A stretch of DNA of 64,000 nucleotides from Phocaeicola plebeius (GCF_003437535.1 NZ_QSQT01000005.1:83298-147297), one strand, 5' to 3'. Numbered from the stretch's first letter, positions 31,701-40,852 are shown. Translations and numbers: made by a program. The notes: generated by a model from the sequence alone, not told the origin.

Positions 31701-33641
31701 ATGAAAAAACAAGTATTTTTTGGCACATTGGCGTTATTGGCCTCTCAGGCATTTGCCCAGCAGGCAGCGGTTACCGGTCCTGATTCTCGTTTGAAACTCG
31801 ACTTTCAGTTGCAGGATGGCAAGCCTGTCTATTCGGTGACATACGACGGAAAGACCGTACTGGAGAACTCTCCCCTCGGCTTTGTATCTAATATCGGCGA
31901 CTTCAGCCGTCAGATGAGCTTTGTCGGCCAGCAGGCGGATAAGGTGGAAAAGACATACACGCAGGACCGTATCAAGTGTTCTACGGTAAATTATTCTGCT
32001 AACAAGCTGACTGTAACCCTTGAAAATGCTGACAAGAAGAAGCTGGACATCGTGTTCCAGTTGAGCAACAACGACATTGCTTTCCGCTACGAGATGCCTC
32101 AGTATGGCGAAACGGCCTGTATGGTAATTGAAAGGGAAGCGACCGGATTTGACTTTCCTTCTACCACTACTACGTTCCTTTCTCCGCAGAGTGATCCGAT
32201 GATTGGCTGGATGCGTACGAAACCGAGCTACGAAGAGGAATATGTGCCCGATGAACCGGTGGCTACCCCTTCCAAGTACAGTGAAGGCTATACTTTCCCG
32301 GCGCTGTTCCATGTGGGCGACAACTGGGCATTGGTATCGGAGACCGGTGTGCGCAGCCTGTATTGTGCTTCCCATCTGAGTGATGCTACTAAAGATGGTC
32401 TTTACAGTATTGCTTTCCCGAATCCGGGCGAGATGAACGGTCTGGGTTCTTCTACTCCGGGACTGGCTCTGCCGGGTGTCACTCCCTGGCGTACGATTAC
32501 AGTGGGCAGCGGGCTGAAGCCGATTGTGGAGACTACCGTTCCGTTTGATGTGGTGGAACCGCTGTATGAGCCTTCTCAGGAATACAAGTTCGGCCGTTCT
32601 ACGTGGAGCTGGATTATGTGGCAGGACCCGAGTATCAACTACGATGACCAGATTCGCTTCATTGACCTGGCCAGTGAAATGGGTTATGAATATACGCTGA
32701 TTGACGGAGGCTGGGAAAAGAACATCGGACGTGACCGCATGGAAGAGTTGTTCAAGTACGCTCACCAGAAGAATGTGGATGTGTTTGTGTGGTACAACTC
32801 CAACGGTTACTGGAACGATGCACCGCAGGATGCCAAGCAGTGCATGAGCAATTCGGTAGCTCGCAAGAAAGAGATGAAATGGCTGCAGAAATGCGGCGTG
32901 AAGGGTTTGAAGGTGGACTTCTTCGGCAGTGACAAGCAGCAGATGATGGGCTTGTATGAAGATATTCTGACCGATGCCAATGAATACGGTCTGATGATAA
33001 TCTTCCATGGCTGTACGATTCCACGCGGCTGGGAACGCATGTATCCGAACTATGTGGGCAGTGAGGCAGTACTTGCTTCTGAAAACCTGATATTCAACCA
33101 GCATTTTGATGATATGGAGGCTTATAACGCCTGTTTGCATCCGTTTATCCGCAATACCATTGGCTGTATGGAGTTTGGCGGTACGCTGCTGAACAAGCGC
33201 CACAATCGTACGAACGACGGAGGTACCATCCGCAAGACGACGGACGTGTTCCAGCTGGCTACAGCGGTGTTGTATCAGAATCCGATTCAGAACTTTGCCC
33301 TTGCTCCGAACAACCTGACAGATGCACCGGCACTGGCTATCGATTTTATGAAGCAGATACCTACTACGTGGGATGAAACGGTGTTCCTTGACGGCTATCC
33401 GGGAAAATACTGTGTGCTGGCCCGTCGTCACGGCGACCGCTGGTATGTGGTAGGCGTAAATGCGCAGAAGGAGCCTTTGAAGTTGAGCCTGAACCTGCCG
33501 ATGTGGGAGAAAGGCGAAACGGTTTCCTATTATCTGGACGATAAGAAACGTCAGCCGCAATTAGAAGAACTGAAAATCAAGAATCCGGCAGAGGTAAAAG
33601 TAGTAATCCAACCAGATGGAGGTATTATTCTGACAAAATAA
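31701..33641 (+). CDS. GH97 glycosidase, retaining type (alpha-galactosidase or beta-L-arabinopyranosidase-like)
   Basis: A 646-residue GH97 enzyme with a signal peptide ending AFAQ. Domain order: N-terminal beta-sandwich (about 25-285), TIM barrel from SWSWIMWQDPSINYDDQIRFID, then a C-terminal beta domain. Asp406 in KGLKVDFFGSDKQ and Glu461 in AVLASEN are 55 residues apart. From memory this is the spacing of the nucleophile and acid/base of the retaining GH97 alpha-galactosidase BT1871 (Asp415/Glu470). Inverting SusB-type alpha-glucosidases lack that Asp. So alpha-galactosidase or beta-L-arabinopyranosidase is more likely than alpha-glucosidase. It lies next to the arabinan locus but has its own promoter and terminator and a visibly higher GC content. 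Confidence 0.9.
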   Translation: MKKQVFFGTLALLASQAFAQQAAVTGPDSRLKLDFQLQDGKPVYSVTYDGKTVLENSPLGFVSNIGDFSRQMSFVGQQADKVEKTYTQDRIKCSTVNYSANKLTVTLENADKKKLDIVFQLSNNDIAFRYEMPQYGETACMVIEREATGFDFPSTTTTFLSPQSDPMIGWMRTKPSYEEEYVPDEPVATPSKYSEGYTFPALFHVGDNWALVSETGVRSLYCASHLSDATKDGLYSIAFPNPGEMNGLGSSTPGLALPGVTPWRTITVGSGLKPIVETTVPFDVVEPLYEPSQEYKFGRSTWSWIMWQDPSINYDDQIRFIDLASEMGYEYTLIDGGWEKNIGRDRMEELFKYAHQKNVDVFVWYNSNGYWNDAPQDAKQCMSNSVARKKEMKWLQKCGVKGLKVDFFGSDKQQMMGLYEDILTDANEYGLMIIFHGCTIPRGWERMYPNYVGSEAVLASENLIFNQHFDDMEAYNACLHPFIRNTIGCMEFGGTLLNKRHNRTNDGGTIRKTTDVFQLATAVLYQNPIQNFALAPNNLTDAPALAIDFMKQIPTTWDETVFLDGYPGKYCVLARRHGDRWYVVGVNAQKEPLKLSLNLPMWEKGETVSYYLDDKKRQPQLEELKIKNPAEVKVVIQPDGGIILTK

Positions 33642-33656
33642 TTTGAGGAGTTTTCA

Positions 33657-33707
33657 AAAGAGAAAAAGCGTGATTTTTTAGTGGAAATCACGCTTTTCTC
33701 TTTTTAA
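33657..33707 (+). terminator. Strong terminator after the GH97 gene
   Basis: A stem of about 20 bp with one bulged A (33657-33677 with about 33685-33705), followed by T/A-rich sequence. Confidence 0.85.
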
Positions 33708-33711
33708 TTTA

Positions 33712-33719
33712 TAACTTTG
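33712..33719 (+). promoter_or_regulatory. -7 element for cysS
   Basis: TAACTTTG, a perfect TAnnTTTG match, 19 bases before the cysS start and directly downstream of the GH97 terminator. Confidence 0.6.
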
Positions 33720-33738
33720 CATCCTAACTCATTGAATT

Positions 33739-35220
33739 ATGGAGAATAATCAACTTTTTATTTACAATACACTGACCCGCAAGAAGGAACTGTTCGTGCC
33801 TTTGCATGCTCCTCATGTGGGCATGTATGTGTGTGGTCCTACCGTATACGGTGACGGACATTTGGGACATGCGCGTCCTGCCATTACGTTTGATATTGTG
33901 TTCCGCTACCTGACTCATTTGGGCTACAAGGTGCGTTATGTGCGTAACATTACTGATGTGGGCCATCTGGAGCATGATGCAGACGATGGTGAAGACAAGA
34001 TTGCCAAGAAAGCACGTCTGGAACAGCTGGAACCGATGGAAGTGGTGCAGTATTATCTGTTGCGTTACCACAAGGCAATGGAAGCATTGAACGTGTTGCC
34101 GCCCAGCATCGAGCCGCATGCATCCGGACACATCATCGAGCAGATTAAGCTGGTGGAAGAGATTCTGAAAAACGGATATGCATACGAAAGCAAGGGCTCT
34201 GTGTATTTTGATGTAGCGAAGTACAACAAAGATCATCACTATGGTGTGTTGTCAGGACGTAACCTGGATGATGTGCTGAATACAACCCGTGAACTCGACG
34301 GACAGGATGAAAAGCACAATCCGGCCGACTTTGCTTTGTGGAAGTGTGCACAGCCGGAACATATCATGCGCTGGCCGTCACCGTGGAGCAACGGTTTCCC
34401 GGGCTGGCATTGTGAGTGTACCGCTATGGGACGCAAATACTTAGGTGAAACTTTCGATATTCACGGAGGAGGAATGGACCTGGTGTTCCCGCATCATGAA
34501 TGTGAAATCGCACAGGCTGTGGCTTCAGAAGGTCATCAGATGGTACGTTACTGGATGCACAATAACATGATTACTATCAACGGACAGAAGATGGGTAAGT
34601 CATTGGGTAACTTTATCACCCTGGATGAGTTCTTTACAGGCTCTAACAAGTTGCTGACACAGGCTTATTCACCGATGACCATCCGTTTCTTCATCCTTCA
34701 GGCACACTATCGCAGTACAGTGGACTTCAGTAACGAAGCGCTGCAGGCTGCTGAAAAGGGCTTGGAACGTCTGTTGGAAGGTGTGAAGAATCTGGATCGC
34801 ATCACTCCGGCGAAAGCTACTTCAGGCATCGAACCGAAAGGCCTGCGTGAGAAATGCTACGAGGCTATGAACGACGATTTGAATACACCGATTGTTATTT
34901 CTCATCTGTTTGATGCAACCCGTATGATTAATACGGTGATTGACAAGAAAGCGACTATCAGCGCCGAAGATTTGGAAGAACTGAAGAGTGTGTTCCATCT
35001 GTTTGTGTTCGATATTCTTGGTCTGAAAGCGGAAGCTGAAAACAATGCAGCACGTGAAGAAGCTTACGGAAAAGTAGTCGACATGCTGTTGGAGCAGCGT
35101 ATGCAGGCTAAAGCCAACAAAGACTGGGCTACAAGCGATAAGATTCGTGACAACCTGGCTGCCTTGGGCTTTGAAGTGAAAGACACCAAGGATGGCTTCA
35201 CTTGGAAATTAAATAAGTAA
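33739..35220 (+). CDS. cysS: Cysteinyl-tRNA synthetase
   Basis: A 493-residue class I aminoacyl-tRNA synthetase that charges tRNA-Cys with cysteine. It starts [19 protein letters not shown]. The zinc/active-site segment is [18 protein letters not shown], with the HIGH motif as HLGH at residues 41-44. The binding site continues with [10 protein letters not shown] and [15 protein letters not shown]. The KMSKS loop is KMGKS from residue 284. A C-terminal helical anticodon-binding region ends [12 protein letters not shown]. The length is normal for the family. It is monocistronic, with its own -7 element and a terminator at 35243. Confidence 0.97.
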   Translation: MENNQLFIYNTLTRKKELFVPLHAPHVGMYVCGPTVYGDGHLGHARPAITFDIVFRYLTHLGYKVRYVRNITDVGHLEHDADDGEDKIAKKARLEQLEPMEVVQYYLLRYHKAMEALNVLPPSIEPHASGHIIEQIKLVEEILKNGYAYESKGSVYFDVAKYNKDHHYGVLSGRNLDDVLNTTRELDGQDEKHNPADFALWKCAQPEHIMRWPSPWSNGFPGWHCECTAMGRKYLGETFDIHGGGMDLVFPHHECEIAQAVASEGHQMVRYWMHNNMITINGQKMGKSLGNFITLDEFFTGSNKLLTQAYSPMTIRFFILQAHYRSTVDFSNEALQAAEKGLERLLEGVKNLDRITPAKATSGIEPKGLREKCYEAMNDDLNTPIVISHLFDATRMINTVIDKKATISAEDLEELKSVFHLFVFDILGLKAEAENNAAREEAYGKVVDMLLEQRMQAKANKDWATSDKIRDNLAALGFEVKDTKDGFTWKLNK

Positions 35221-35242
35221 TCGGATACAGTTTTGTATATGA

Positions 35243-35275
35243 GGGGGTATCAACTGGGTTGGTATCCCCTTTTTT
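35243..35275 (+). terminator. Terminator after cysS
   Basis: A 12-bp stem with two G-T pairs (35243-35254 with 35258-35269), a 3-base loop and a T-run. Confidence 0.82.
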
Positions 35276-35297
35276 CAGTGCTTTTTGGCCCTTTTCA

Positions 35298-35401
35298 AAA
35301 CGCAAGTGCATTTGATATGAAACGCAAGTGCATTTCACTTCAAACGCAAGTGCGTTTTACTTCAAACACAAGGGCGTTTTAGTTGAAACGCAAGTGCGTT
35401 T
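35298..35401. repeat. Five-copy 22-bp tandem palindromic array (array A)
   Basis: Five copies of a 16-base core start at 35298, 35320, 35342, 35364 and 35386, exactly 22 bases apart, with 6-base spacers. The consensus core AAACGCAAGTGCGTTT is an inverted repeat (AAACGCA / TGCGTTT, AG centre). Copies 3 and 5 are perfect; copies 1 and 2 carry one G-to-A change (a wobble pair); copy 4 (AAACACAAGGGCGTTT) is degenerate. The array lies in the 215-base gap between convergent cysS and pfkA, downstream of the cysS terminator and 34 bases from the pfkA stop. I see no T-run marking it as a terminator and no coding potential. Confidence 0.9.
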
Positions 35402-35435
35402 TTGGGGGATGATTTTATGTGTATAAAATGTATAT

Positions 35436-36446
35436 TTATCCGAAGCAAATACCCATGCGGCGGCCCTGTACAATCAGGTCATGGTCTTCTGTAACCAGTT
35501 TCAGCTTGCCGGCCACCTCACTCAGTGGAACAGACTCAATGGTATTACCTTTCAGCGCTACCATCCGGCCAAACATACCCTGGGCTATCAGCTCGGTAGC
35601 ATGTCCTCCCATGCGGGTAGCCAGGTTGCGGTCGTAGGCTGTAGGACTTCCTCCGCGCTGGATGTATCCCAATACAGTTTCGCGGGTTTCGAATCCTGTT
35701 TCGTATTCTATTTCCTCGGCAATGTATTGCGCAGCTTTTTTACCTCCGATTGTAGGAATTCCTTCTGCTACCACTACAATAGAGTAGGGCTTTCCTTTTT
35801 TCAGGCGGTTGATAATGGCATCGCCGATACGGTGAATGTCGAAAGGAATTTCAGGAAGCAGGATAATATCGCCTCCTCCCGCCATACCGGAGTGAAGGGC
35901 AATCCATCCAGCCTTGTGGCCCATGACTTCAATCACCATGACACGTTGGTGGGCACTGGCAGTGGAATGCAGGCGGTCAATAGCGTCGGTAGCTATCGTT
36001 ACGGCCGAATCGAAACCAAAAGAAACATCGGTTCCCCACACGTCATTGTCGATGGTCTTGGGAATGCTTACCACATTCACTCCCGCTTCAGCCAGTTTCG
36101 CAGCTGTTTTCTGCGTACCGTTTCCTCCGATGCACACGATGCAGTCCAGGCCGCGTTCGCGAATGGTCTGAAGCATGATGGCAGGTTTGTTTTCCGATAC
36201 GGCACCCGCTTTTCTTTTGAACGGTTTTTCGCGTGAAGTACCAAGGATGGTTCCTCCCAGGTTCAGAAGTCCTGTCAGTGAGCTTTCGTCCAGCGGAACA
36301 ATGTCATTGTCCAGCAGTCCCCGAAACCCACTATGGATTCCATAAACCTCCATCCCGTAATGGTTGATGGCTGTCTTGCATACCCCTCGAATGGTGGCAT
36401 TGATTCCCGGACAGTCGCCTCCTGAAGTCAAGATTCCTATCTTCAT
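35436..36446 (-). CDS. pfkA: ATP-dependent 6-phosphofructokinase
   Basis: A 336-residue phosphofructokinase, converting fructose-6-phosphate to fructose-1,6-bisphosphate in glycolysis. It shows the ATP-binding start GILTSGGDCPGINATIRG, then IGGNGTQKTAAKLAE, the active-site block PKTIDNDVWGTDVSFGFDSA with the catalytic Asp, and VIEVMGHKAGWIALHSG. LGYIQRGGSPTAYDRNLATRMG closes the family signatures. The GGNGT variant, where classic enzymes have GG(D/E)GS/T, still allows ATP use; whether the phosphoryl donor is ATP or pyrophosphate is best judged by alignment. It is divergent from the gene at 36600 and convergent with cysS. Confidence 0.95.
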   Translation of the reverse strand: MKIGILTSGGDCPGINATIRGVCKTAINHYGMEVYGIHSGFRGLLDNDIVPLDESSLTGLLNLGGTILGTSREKPFKRKAGAVSENKPAIMLQTIRERGLDCIVCIGGNGTQKTAAKLAEAGVNVVSIPKTIDNDVWGTDVSFGFDSAVTIATDAIDRLHSTASAHQRVMVIEVMGHKAGWIALHSGMAGGGDIILLPEIPFDIHRIGDAIINRLKKGKPYSIVVVAEGIPTIGGKKAAQYIAEEIEYETGFETRETVLGYIQRGGSPTAYDRNLATRMGGHATELIAQGMFGRMVALKGNTIESVPLSEVAGKLKLVTEDHDLIVQGRRMGICFG

Positions 36447-36473
36447 GTTTTGCTGAATTAATAGATTGTGTGG

Positions 36474-36481
36474 TAAAGGTA
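36474..36481 (-). promoter_or_regulatory. Probable -7 element for pfkA
   Basis: Minus strand TACCTTTA, a 7 of 8 match to TAnnTTTG, 27 bases before the pfkA start. Confidence 0.4.
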
Positions 36482-36554
36482 AGAAAAAACTGTATATTTG
36501 TCATGATGCAGGAAAAAATAATGTTCCTGTCTGCTGATTTAGTCAGAAAAAATC

Positions 36555-36562
36555 TACCTTTG
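36555..36562 (+). promoter_or_regulatory. -7 element for the GH3-family gene
   Basis: TACCTTTG, a perfect TAnnTTTG match, 37 bases before ATG 36600. Confidence 0.55.
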
Positions 36563-36599
36563 CATCTATCACATATAAGGATTTGAAATTTAAGAAGGA

Positions 36600-38105
36600 A
36601 TGAATTCAACAAAGTTAATAGGAAAGATATTTGCTCCCAGACAAAGAGAAATTGACCTTTATGGGACAAAGGCCGAAGAAATTCAGGGCCGTGTATTCCG
36701 AAAACTGATACAGAGCGCTTCTGCTACGGAGTGGGGAAAGAAATATGATTTCAGCCAAATCCGGAACTATACAGATTTTCAGCGCGTTCCTATACAGACG
36801 TATGAAGATGTAAAAGGTTATGTTGACCGTATGCGCCATGGTGAAAAGGATGTGTTGTGGCCGGGAAAGGTCATCTGGTACGCCAAGTCATCGGGAACAA
36901 CTAATGATAAAAGTAAGTTTATTCCTGTCAGCCCGGAAGGATTGAAAGGAATCCATTATCGGGGAGGAACAGACGCAGTGGCATTGTACCTCCGTGAGAA
37001 TCCTGAAAGCCGTTTCTTTTCGGGGAAGGGATTGATATTGGGAGGCAGTCATAGCCCGAACTATAACGTGAAGGACAGTCTGGTGGGTGACCTGTCGGCC
37101 ATCCTGATTCAGAATATCAGTCCGCTGGTGAACCTGATTCGGGTGCCGAAGAAAGAGATTGCCTTGTTGAGTGAGTTTGAAGAGAAGGTGGAACGTATTG
37201 CTAGTACCACGATTCATCAGAATGTGACCAACATTTCGGGAGTTCCTTCCTGGATGCTAGCTGTACTGAACCGTGTGCTGGAGAAAACGGGTGCCAAACA
37301 TTTGAATGAGGTATGGCCTAATCTGGAGGTCTTCTTCCATGGAGGAGTATGCTTCACACCTTATCGTGAACAGTACAAGCAGCTTATTCCTACAGACAAG
37401 ATGCATTACATGGAAACGTATAATGCCAGTGAAGGCTTCTTTGGCCTGCAAAGCGATTTGCACGATCCGGCCATGTTGCTGATGATTGACTATGACGTGT
37501 TCTATGAGTTTATTCCTTTGGAGGAAATCGATAAGCCGAATCCTACGATTGTACCTTTGTGGGGTGTGGAAGTAGGACGTAACTATGCGGTAGTAATCAG
37601 TACCTCCTGCGGTTTGTGGAGATATATCATTGGGGATACGGTGAAGTTCACGCAGAAAGACCCATATAAGTTTATTATTTCCGGTCGTACCAAGCACTTT
37701 ATCAATGCCTTCGGTGAGGAACTGATGGTAGATAATGCAGAGAAAGGACTGGAAAGAGCTTGTAAGGAAACCGGTGCACAGGTACTGGAATATACGGCAG
37801 CTCCTGTCTTTATGGATGCCAATGCCAAGTGTCGTCACCAGTGGCTGATAGAATTCAGTGTGATGCCGGATTCGCTGGAGAAGTTTGCCCAGGTGCTGGA
37901 TACCGCGTTGCAGGAAATAAATTCAGATTATGAGGCCAAACGGCATAAAGATATTACCTTGCAGCGTCTGGAAGTAATCAAGGCTCGTGAAGGCCTGTTT
38001 CACGACTGGTTGAAACAGAAAGGAAAGCTGGGTGGCCAGCACAAAGTGCCTCGCCTGAGCAACAGCCGTGACTATATTGAAGAAATGTTGAAACTGAATA
38101 ACTAA
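36600..38105 (+). CDS. GH3 auxin-responsive-family acyl-adenylase-like protein
   Basis: A 501-residue member of the plant GH3 / auxin-responsive promoter family. In plants these ANL-type enzymes adenylate acyl acids and couple them to amino acids; the bacterial role is unknown. The ATP-binding P-loop is WYAKSSGTTNDKSKFIPVS, the second adenylate motif is METYNASEGFFGLQ, and the third is GLWRYIIGDTVKF. A mobile C-terminal domain follows, with the lysine-rich stretch KHKDITLQRLEVIKAREG-like in pattern. The protein has no signal peptide, so it is cytoplasmic. It begins a three-gene run with a lipoprotein (9-base gap) and a DUF3108 protein (4-base overlap), which hints that its product serves the cell envelope. 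That link is inference. Confidence 0.88.
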   Translation: MNSTKLIGKIFAPRQREIDLYGTKAEEIQGRVFRKLIQSASATEWGKKYDFSQIRNYTDFQRVPIQTYEDVKGYVDRMRHGEKDVLWPGKVIWYAKSSGTTNDKSKFIPVSPEGLKGIHYRGGTDAVALYLRENPESRFFSGKGLILGGSHSPNYNVKDSLVGDLSAILIQNISPLVNLIRVPKKEIALLSEFEEKVERIASTTIHQNVTNISGVPSWMLAVLNRVLEKTGAKHLNEVWPNLEVFFHGGVCFTPYREQYKQLIPTDKMHYMETYNASEGFFGLQSDLHDPAMLLMIDYDVFYEFIPLEEIDKPNPTIVPLWGVEVGRNYAVVISTSCGLWRYIIGDTVKFTQKDPYKFIISGRTKHFINAFGEELMVDNAEKGLERACKETGAQVLEYTAAPVFMDANAKCRHQWLIEFSVMPDSLEKFAQVLDTALQEINSDYEAKRHKDITLQRLEVIKAREGLFHDWLKQKGKLGGQHKVPRLSNSRDYIEEMLKLNN

Positions 38106-38114
38106 ACTATATAG

Positions 38115-40040
38115 ATGAAACCTATACCTAAATATATTGCATTGTTGTTGGTCATTATCGGGTTTTATGCATGCGCGAGCACGGGTATGCCCGACGGGGG
38201 ACCGTATGATGAAACGCCGCCCAAGTTTGTGCGTGCTACGCCGGAACCCAATGCCACGAACAACAAGCGCAAGAAAATCTCCATTGAATTCGATGAATAC
38301 ATCAAGCTTGACAAGGCATCGGAGAAGGTGATTATTTCGCCTCCTCAGAATGAGGCGCCCGAAGTGAAGGTAAGCGGACATCGGGTCCTGGTGGAATTTT
38401 TTGATACTCTTCGTGAAAATACCACTTATACGATAGATTTTGGTGATGCCATTGTGGACAACAACGAAGATAACCCGTTGGGAAACTTTGCATACGCTTT
38501 CTCTACGGGCGAGCATATTGATACGATGGAGGTATCGGGGACGGTGCTGTCGGCTGACAACCTGGAACCGGTAAAGGGTATTCAGGTAGGGCTTCATAAG
38601 AATTTGGAAGACAGTGCATTCGTGAAGCTTCCGTTCGACCGTATTTCACGTACTGACAGCCGCGGGCATTTTACCATTCGCGGGGTTGCCCCGGGGAAAT
38701 ATCGTATTTATGCCTTGATGGACGGTAATCAGAACTATTTGTTTGATTCGAAGACAGAGGCCGTTGCTTTCTTGGATTCGTTGGTGGTGCCCGACATGCG
38801 TCCGGATGTACGTCAGGATACCGTATGGAATGAGTTGGATACACTGGCTTATGATACGATTTACGAGGTGCATTATACACGTTTCTTGCCTGATAACCTG
38901 ATTCTGCGTTCGTTCAAGGAAGAGAATCCGATGCAGTATCTGGTGAAGAGCGAGCGTGAACAGTTGAACCGTTTTTCTTTGTATTTCAGTGCCAAAGCGG
39001 ATACGCTTCCTACCATCAAGGGATTGGATTTTGATGAGAAGGATGCATTTATCATCGAAAGTAATCCGCGTAACGATACCATTCGTTACTGGATTAAGGA
39101 TACCGTGATGTGCGAACGTGATACGCTGACCTTCCAGATGGACTATCTGGCTACGGACACGTTGGGACAGCTTGTGCCGAAGACCGATACCTTGCGTATG
39201 GTGAACAAGATTGACAAGAAACGACGTATGGCCTTGGCCGAAGAAGCCATGAAGAAGGAAGAGAAAGAGCGGAAAAAACGTGCAAAGAAAGGTGATACAC
39301 TGAAGGTGGAACCGAAATTCTTTGCGATGTCGGTGGATGCACCTTCCAGTCTGGATTTGAACCGGAACATCGTGCTGAAATTTGAGGAGCCGGTGGAACA
39401 TATTGACACGGCGGCCATTCACATGGCTGTCAAGGTAGACTCGCTGTGGGAGGATATACCGTTTATTCTGATGGCAGACTCCGTGGTTCCCCGTCAGTAT
39501 CAGATTCTGGCCGACTGGCAACCCGGACAGGAGTATCAGCTCAAAATAGACTCGTTGGGTATCAAGGGTATTTACGGACTCTATACCAACAAGGTGGAAA
39601 ACCAGTTGAAAGTGAAGACTTTGGAAGATTACGGTACGCTGTATCTGAATATCGTAGGGGCAGGACCTCATGCCGTGGTGCAATTGCTGAACAGCAGTGA
39701 TGGAGTGGTGCGGCAGCAACCGGTGACGGACAAGAATACGTGTGATTTCTATTTCTTGCAGCCCAGCACAAAATATTATATCCGTCTGTTCAATGATGAC
39801 AATAACAACGGGGTGTGGGATACCGGTAACTACGAAGAGAAACGCCAGCCGGAAGAAGTGTACTACTTCCCGAAAGTATGGGAAATGAAAGCCAACTTTG
39901 AGTTTGAAGAAACGTGGGACATACACGCTGTGCCGCTTGACAAGCAGAAGTTGGACGAGATAAAGAAACAAAAGCCTGATGAGGCCAAGAAAATCAAAGA
40001 CCGCAACAAGGAGCGGGCTCGTAAACTAGGAAGAACATGA
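38115..40040 (+). CDS. Lipoprotein with N-terminal bacterial Ig-like domain
   Basis: A 641-residue lipoprotein (lipobox YAC, then ASTGMPDGGPYDETPP). The N-terminal region (about 30-135) resembles a Big_5-type Ig fold: PPKFVRATPEPNATN, ISIEFDEYIKLDKASEKVIISP, TYTIDFGDAIVDNNEDNPL. A prealbumin/CNA-B-like segment follows (VSGTVLSADNLEPVKGIQV ... GKYRIYALMDGNQNYLFD). Later Ig-like segments and a strongly basic C-terminus (KPDEAKKIKDRNKERARKLG) complete it. It is conserved in Bacteroidetes in my recollection, without a known function. Its last codons overlap the DUF3108 start (ATGA), so the two are translationally coupled. Confidence 0.8.
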   Translation: MKPIPKYIALLLVIIGFYACASTGMPDGGPYDETPPKFVRATPEPNATNNKRKKISIEFDEYIKLDKASEKVIISPPQNEAPEVKVSGHRVLVEFFDTLRENTTYTIDFGDAIVDNNEDNPLGNFAYAFSTGEHIDTMEVSGTVLSADNLEPVKGIQVGLHKNLEDSAFVKLPFDRISRTDSRGHFTIRGVAPGKYRIYALMDGNQNYLFDSKTEAVAFLDSLVVPDMRPDVRQDTVWNELDTLAYDTIYEVHYTRFLPDNLILRSFKEENPMQYLVKSEREQLNRFSLYFSAKADTLPTIKGLDFDEKDAFIIESNPRNDTIRYWIKDTVMCERDTLTFQMDYLATDTLGQLVPKTDTLRMVNKIDKKRRMALAEEAMKKEEKERKKRAKKGDTLKVEPKFFAMSVDAPSSLDLNRNIVLKFEEPVEHIDTAAIHMAVKVDSLWEDIPFILMADSVVPRQYQILADWQPGQEYQLKIDSLGIKGIYGLYTNKVENQLKVKTLEDYGTLYLNIVGAGPHAVVQLLNSSDGVVRQQPVTDKNTCDFYFLQPSTKYYIRLFNDDNNNGVWDTGNYEEKRQPEEVYYFPKVWEMKANFEFEETWDIHAVPLDKQKLDEIKKQKPDEAKKIKDRNKERARKLGRT

Positions 40041-40852
40041 TAAGGAAACTGATTCTTTGCCTTTTCCTTCTGGTAGGAGGGATGGCAGCCAGCGCACAAT
40101 GTGGTGCAGTGAATGATGCAATCAAGCCAGGAGAAACACTCTCTTATGAGCTGAAGTTTAACTGGAAATTCGTCTGGATTAATGCCGGATGGGCAAAGAT
40201 GACGGTAAACGAGACGACTTATAACGGTCGTCCATGTTTGAAAACGGACTTGCAGTCGTACACCAACAAGAAGATTGACTTCTTCTTCAAGATGCGTGAC
40301 ACGTTGACCTGCATCACTTCGCAGGATTTGGTTCCTTTGTATTTCCGAAAGGGAGCGGAGGAAGGAAAACGCTACACGGTAGATGAGGTGAAATTCAGTT
40401 ACCAGAACGGAAAGTGCATCGTCGACCAGCAACGCACTTTGCGTGGTAATACGGACAAACATCATGACGAGATGCCGGTGTGTGTGTACGATATGCTGAG
40501 TATCCTCTTGCAGGCCCGTTCGTATGACCCCACAGAGTACAAGCCCGGGCAGAAGATTCTTTTCTCTATGGCTACTGGAAGGGCAGTAGAAAAACAGACT
40601 CTGATTTATCGCCGTAAGGAGAATTATAAGGCTGAAAATGGGGTGACGTATCGTTGTCTGGTATTCTCGCTCGTAGAATATGTGGGTGAAGAAAAGAAGG
40701 AAAAAGAAGTCATTACCTTCTATATTACGGACGACCGTAATCACTTGCCGGTGCGCCTGGATATGTACCTGAACTTTGGTTCGGCAAAAGCCTTTCTGAC
40801 CGATATTAAAGGCAATCGCCACCCGCTGACTTCCATTGTAAAGGAACGGTAA
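40037..40852 (+). CDS. DUF3108 envelope protein
   Basis: A 271-residue protein with a signal peptide (LILCLFLLVGGMAASAQ). The rest fits the DUF3108 family: GETLSYELKFNWKFVWINAGWAKMTV near the start, then KIDFFFKMRDTLTCITSQDLVPLYFRK-type beta strands and a closing DRNHLPVRLDMYLNFGSAKAFL. Function unknown; predicted periplasmic beta-rich fold. The start overlaps the upstream lipoprotein stop by 4 bases, so it is the last gene of the GH3-family operon. No simple terminator follows. Instead the convergent gap to rnc holds the second 22-bp repeat array. Confidence 0.85.
   Translation: MIRKLILCLFLLVGGMAASAQCGAVNDAIKPGETLSYELKFNWKFVWINAGWAKMTVNETTYNGRPCLKTDLQSYTNKKIDFFFKMRDTLTCITSQDLVPLYFRKGAEEGKRYTVDEVKFSYQNGKCIVDQQRTLRGNTDKHHDEMPVCVYDMLSILLQARSYDPTEYKPGQKILFSMATGRAVEKQTLIYRRKENYKAENGVTYRCLVFSLVEYVGEEKKEKEVITFYITDDRNHLPVRLDMYLNFGSAKAFLTDIKGNRHPLTSIVKER

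Noticed and set aside
31734..33560. 608-codon open frame on the minus strand
   Set aside because: It lies wholly inside the GH97 gene, whose protein has full domains and catalytic residues. The frame has no family motif and appears to arise from the codon use and high GC of that gene.
33676..33684. AGTGGA-like sequence downstream of the GH97 gene as another HTCS site
   Set aside because: It is the loop of the GH97 terminator and lacks a second copy or a nearby arabinan gene.
35298..35401. Array A considered as a CRISPR array
   Set aside because: Spacers are only 6 bases and partly alike, the unit is too short, and no cas genes are present.
35298..35401. Array A considered as repeated coding sequence
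   Set aside because: A 22-base period breaks frame at each unit and the frames contain stops.
36940..37060. GH3-family gene read as a glycoside hydrolase family 3 enzyme
   Set aside because: The name refers to the plant auxin-responsive GH3 acyl-adenylase family; no glycosidase motifs are present.
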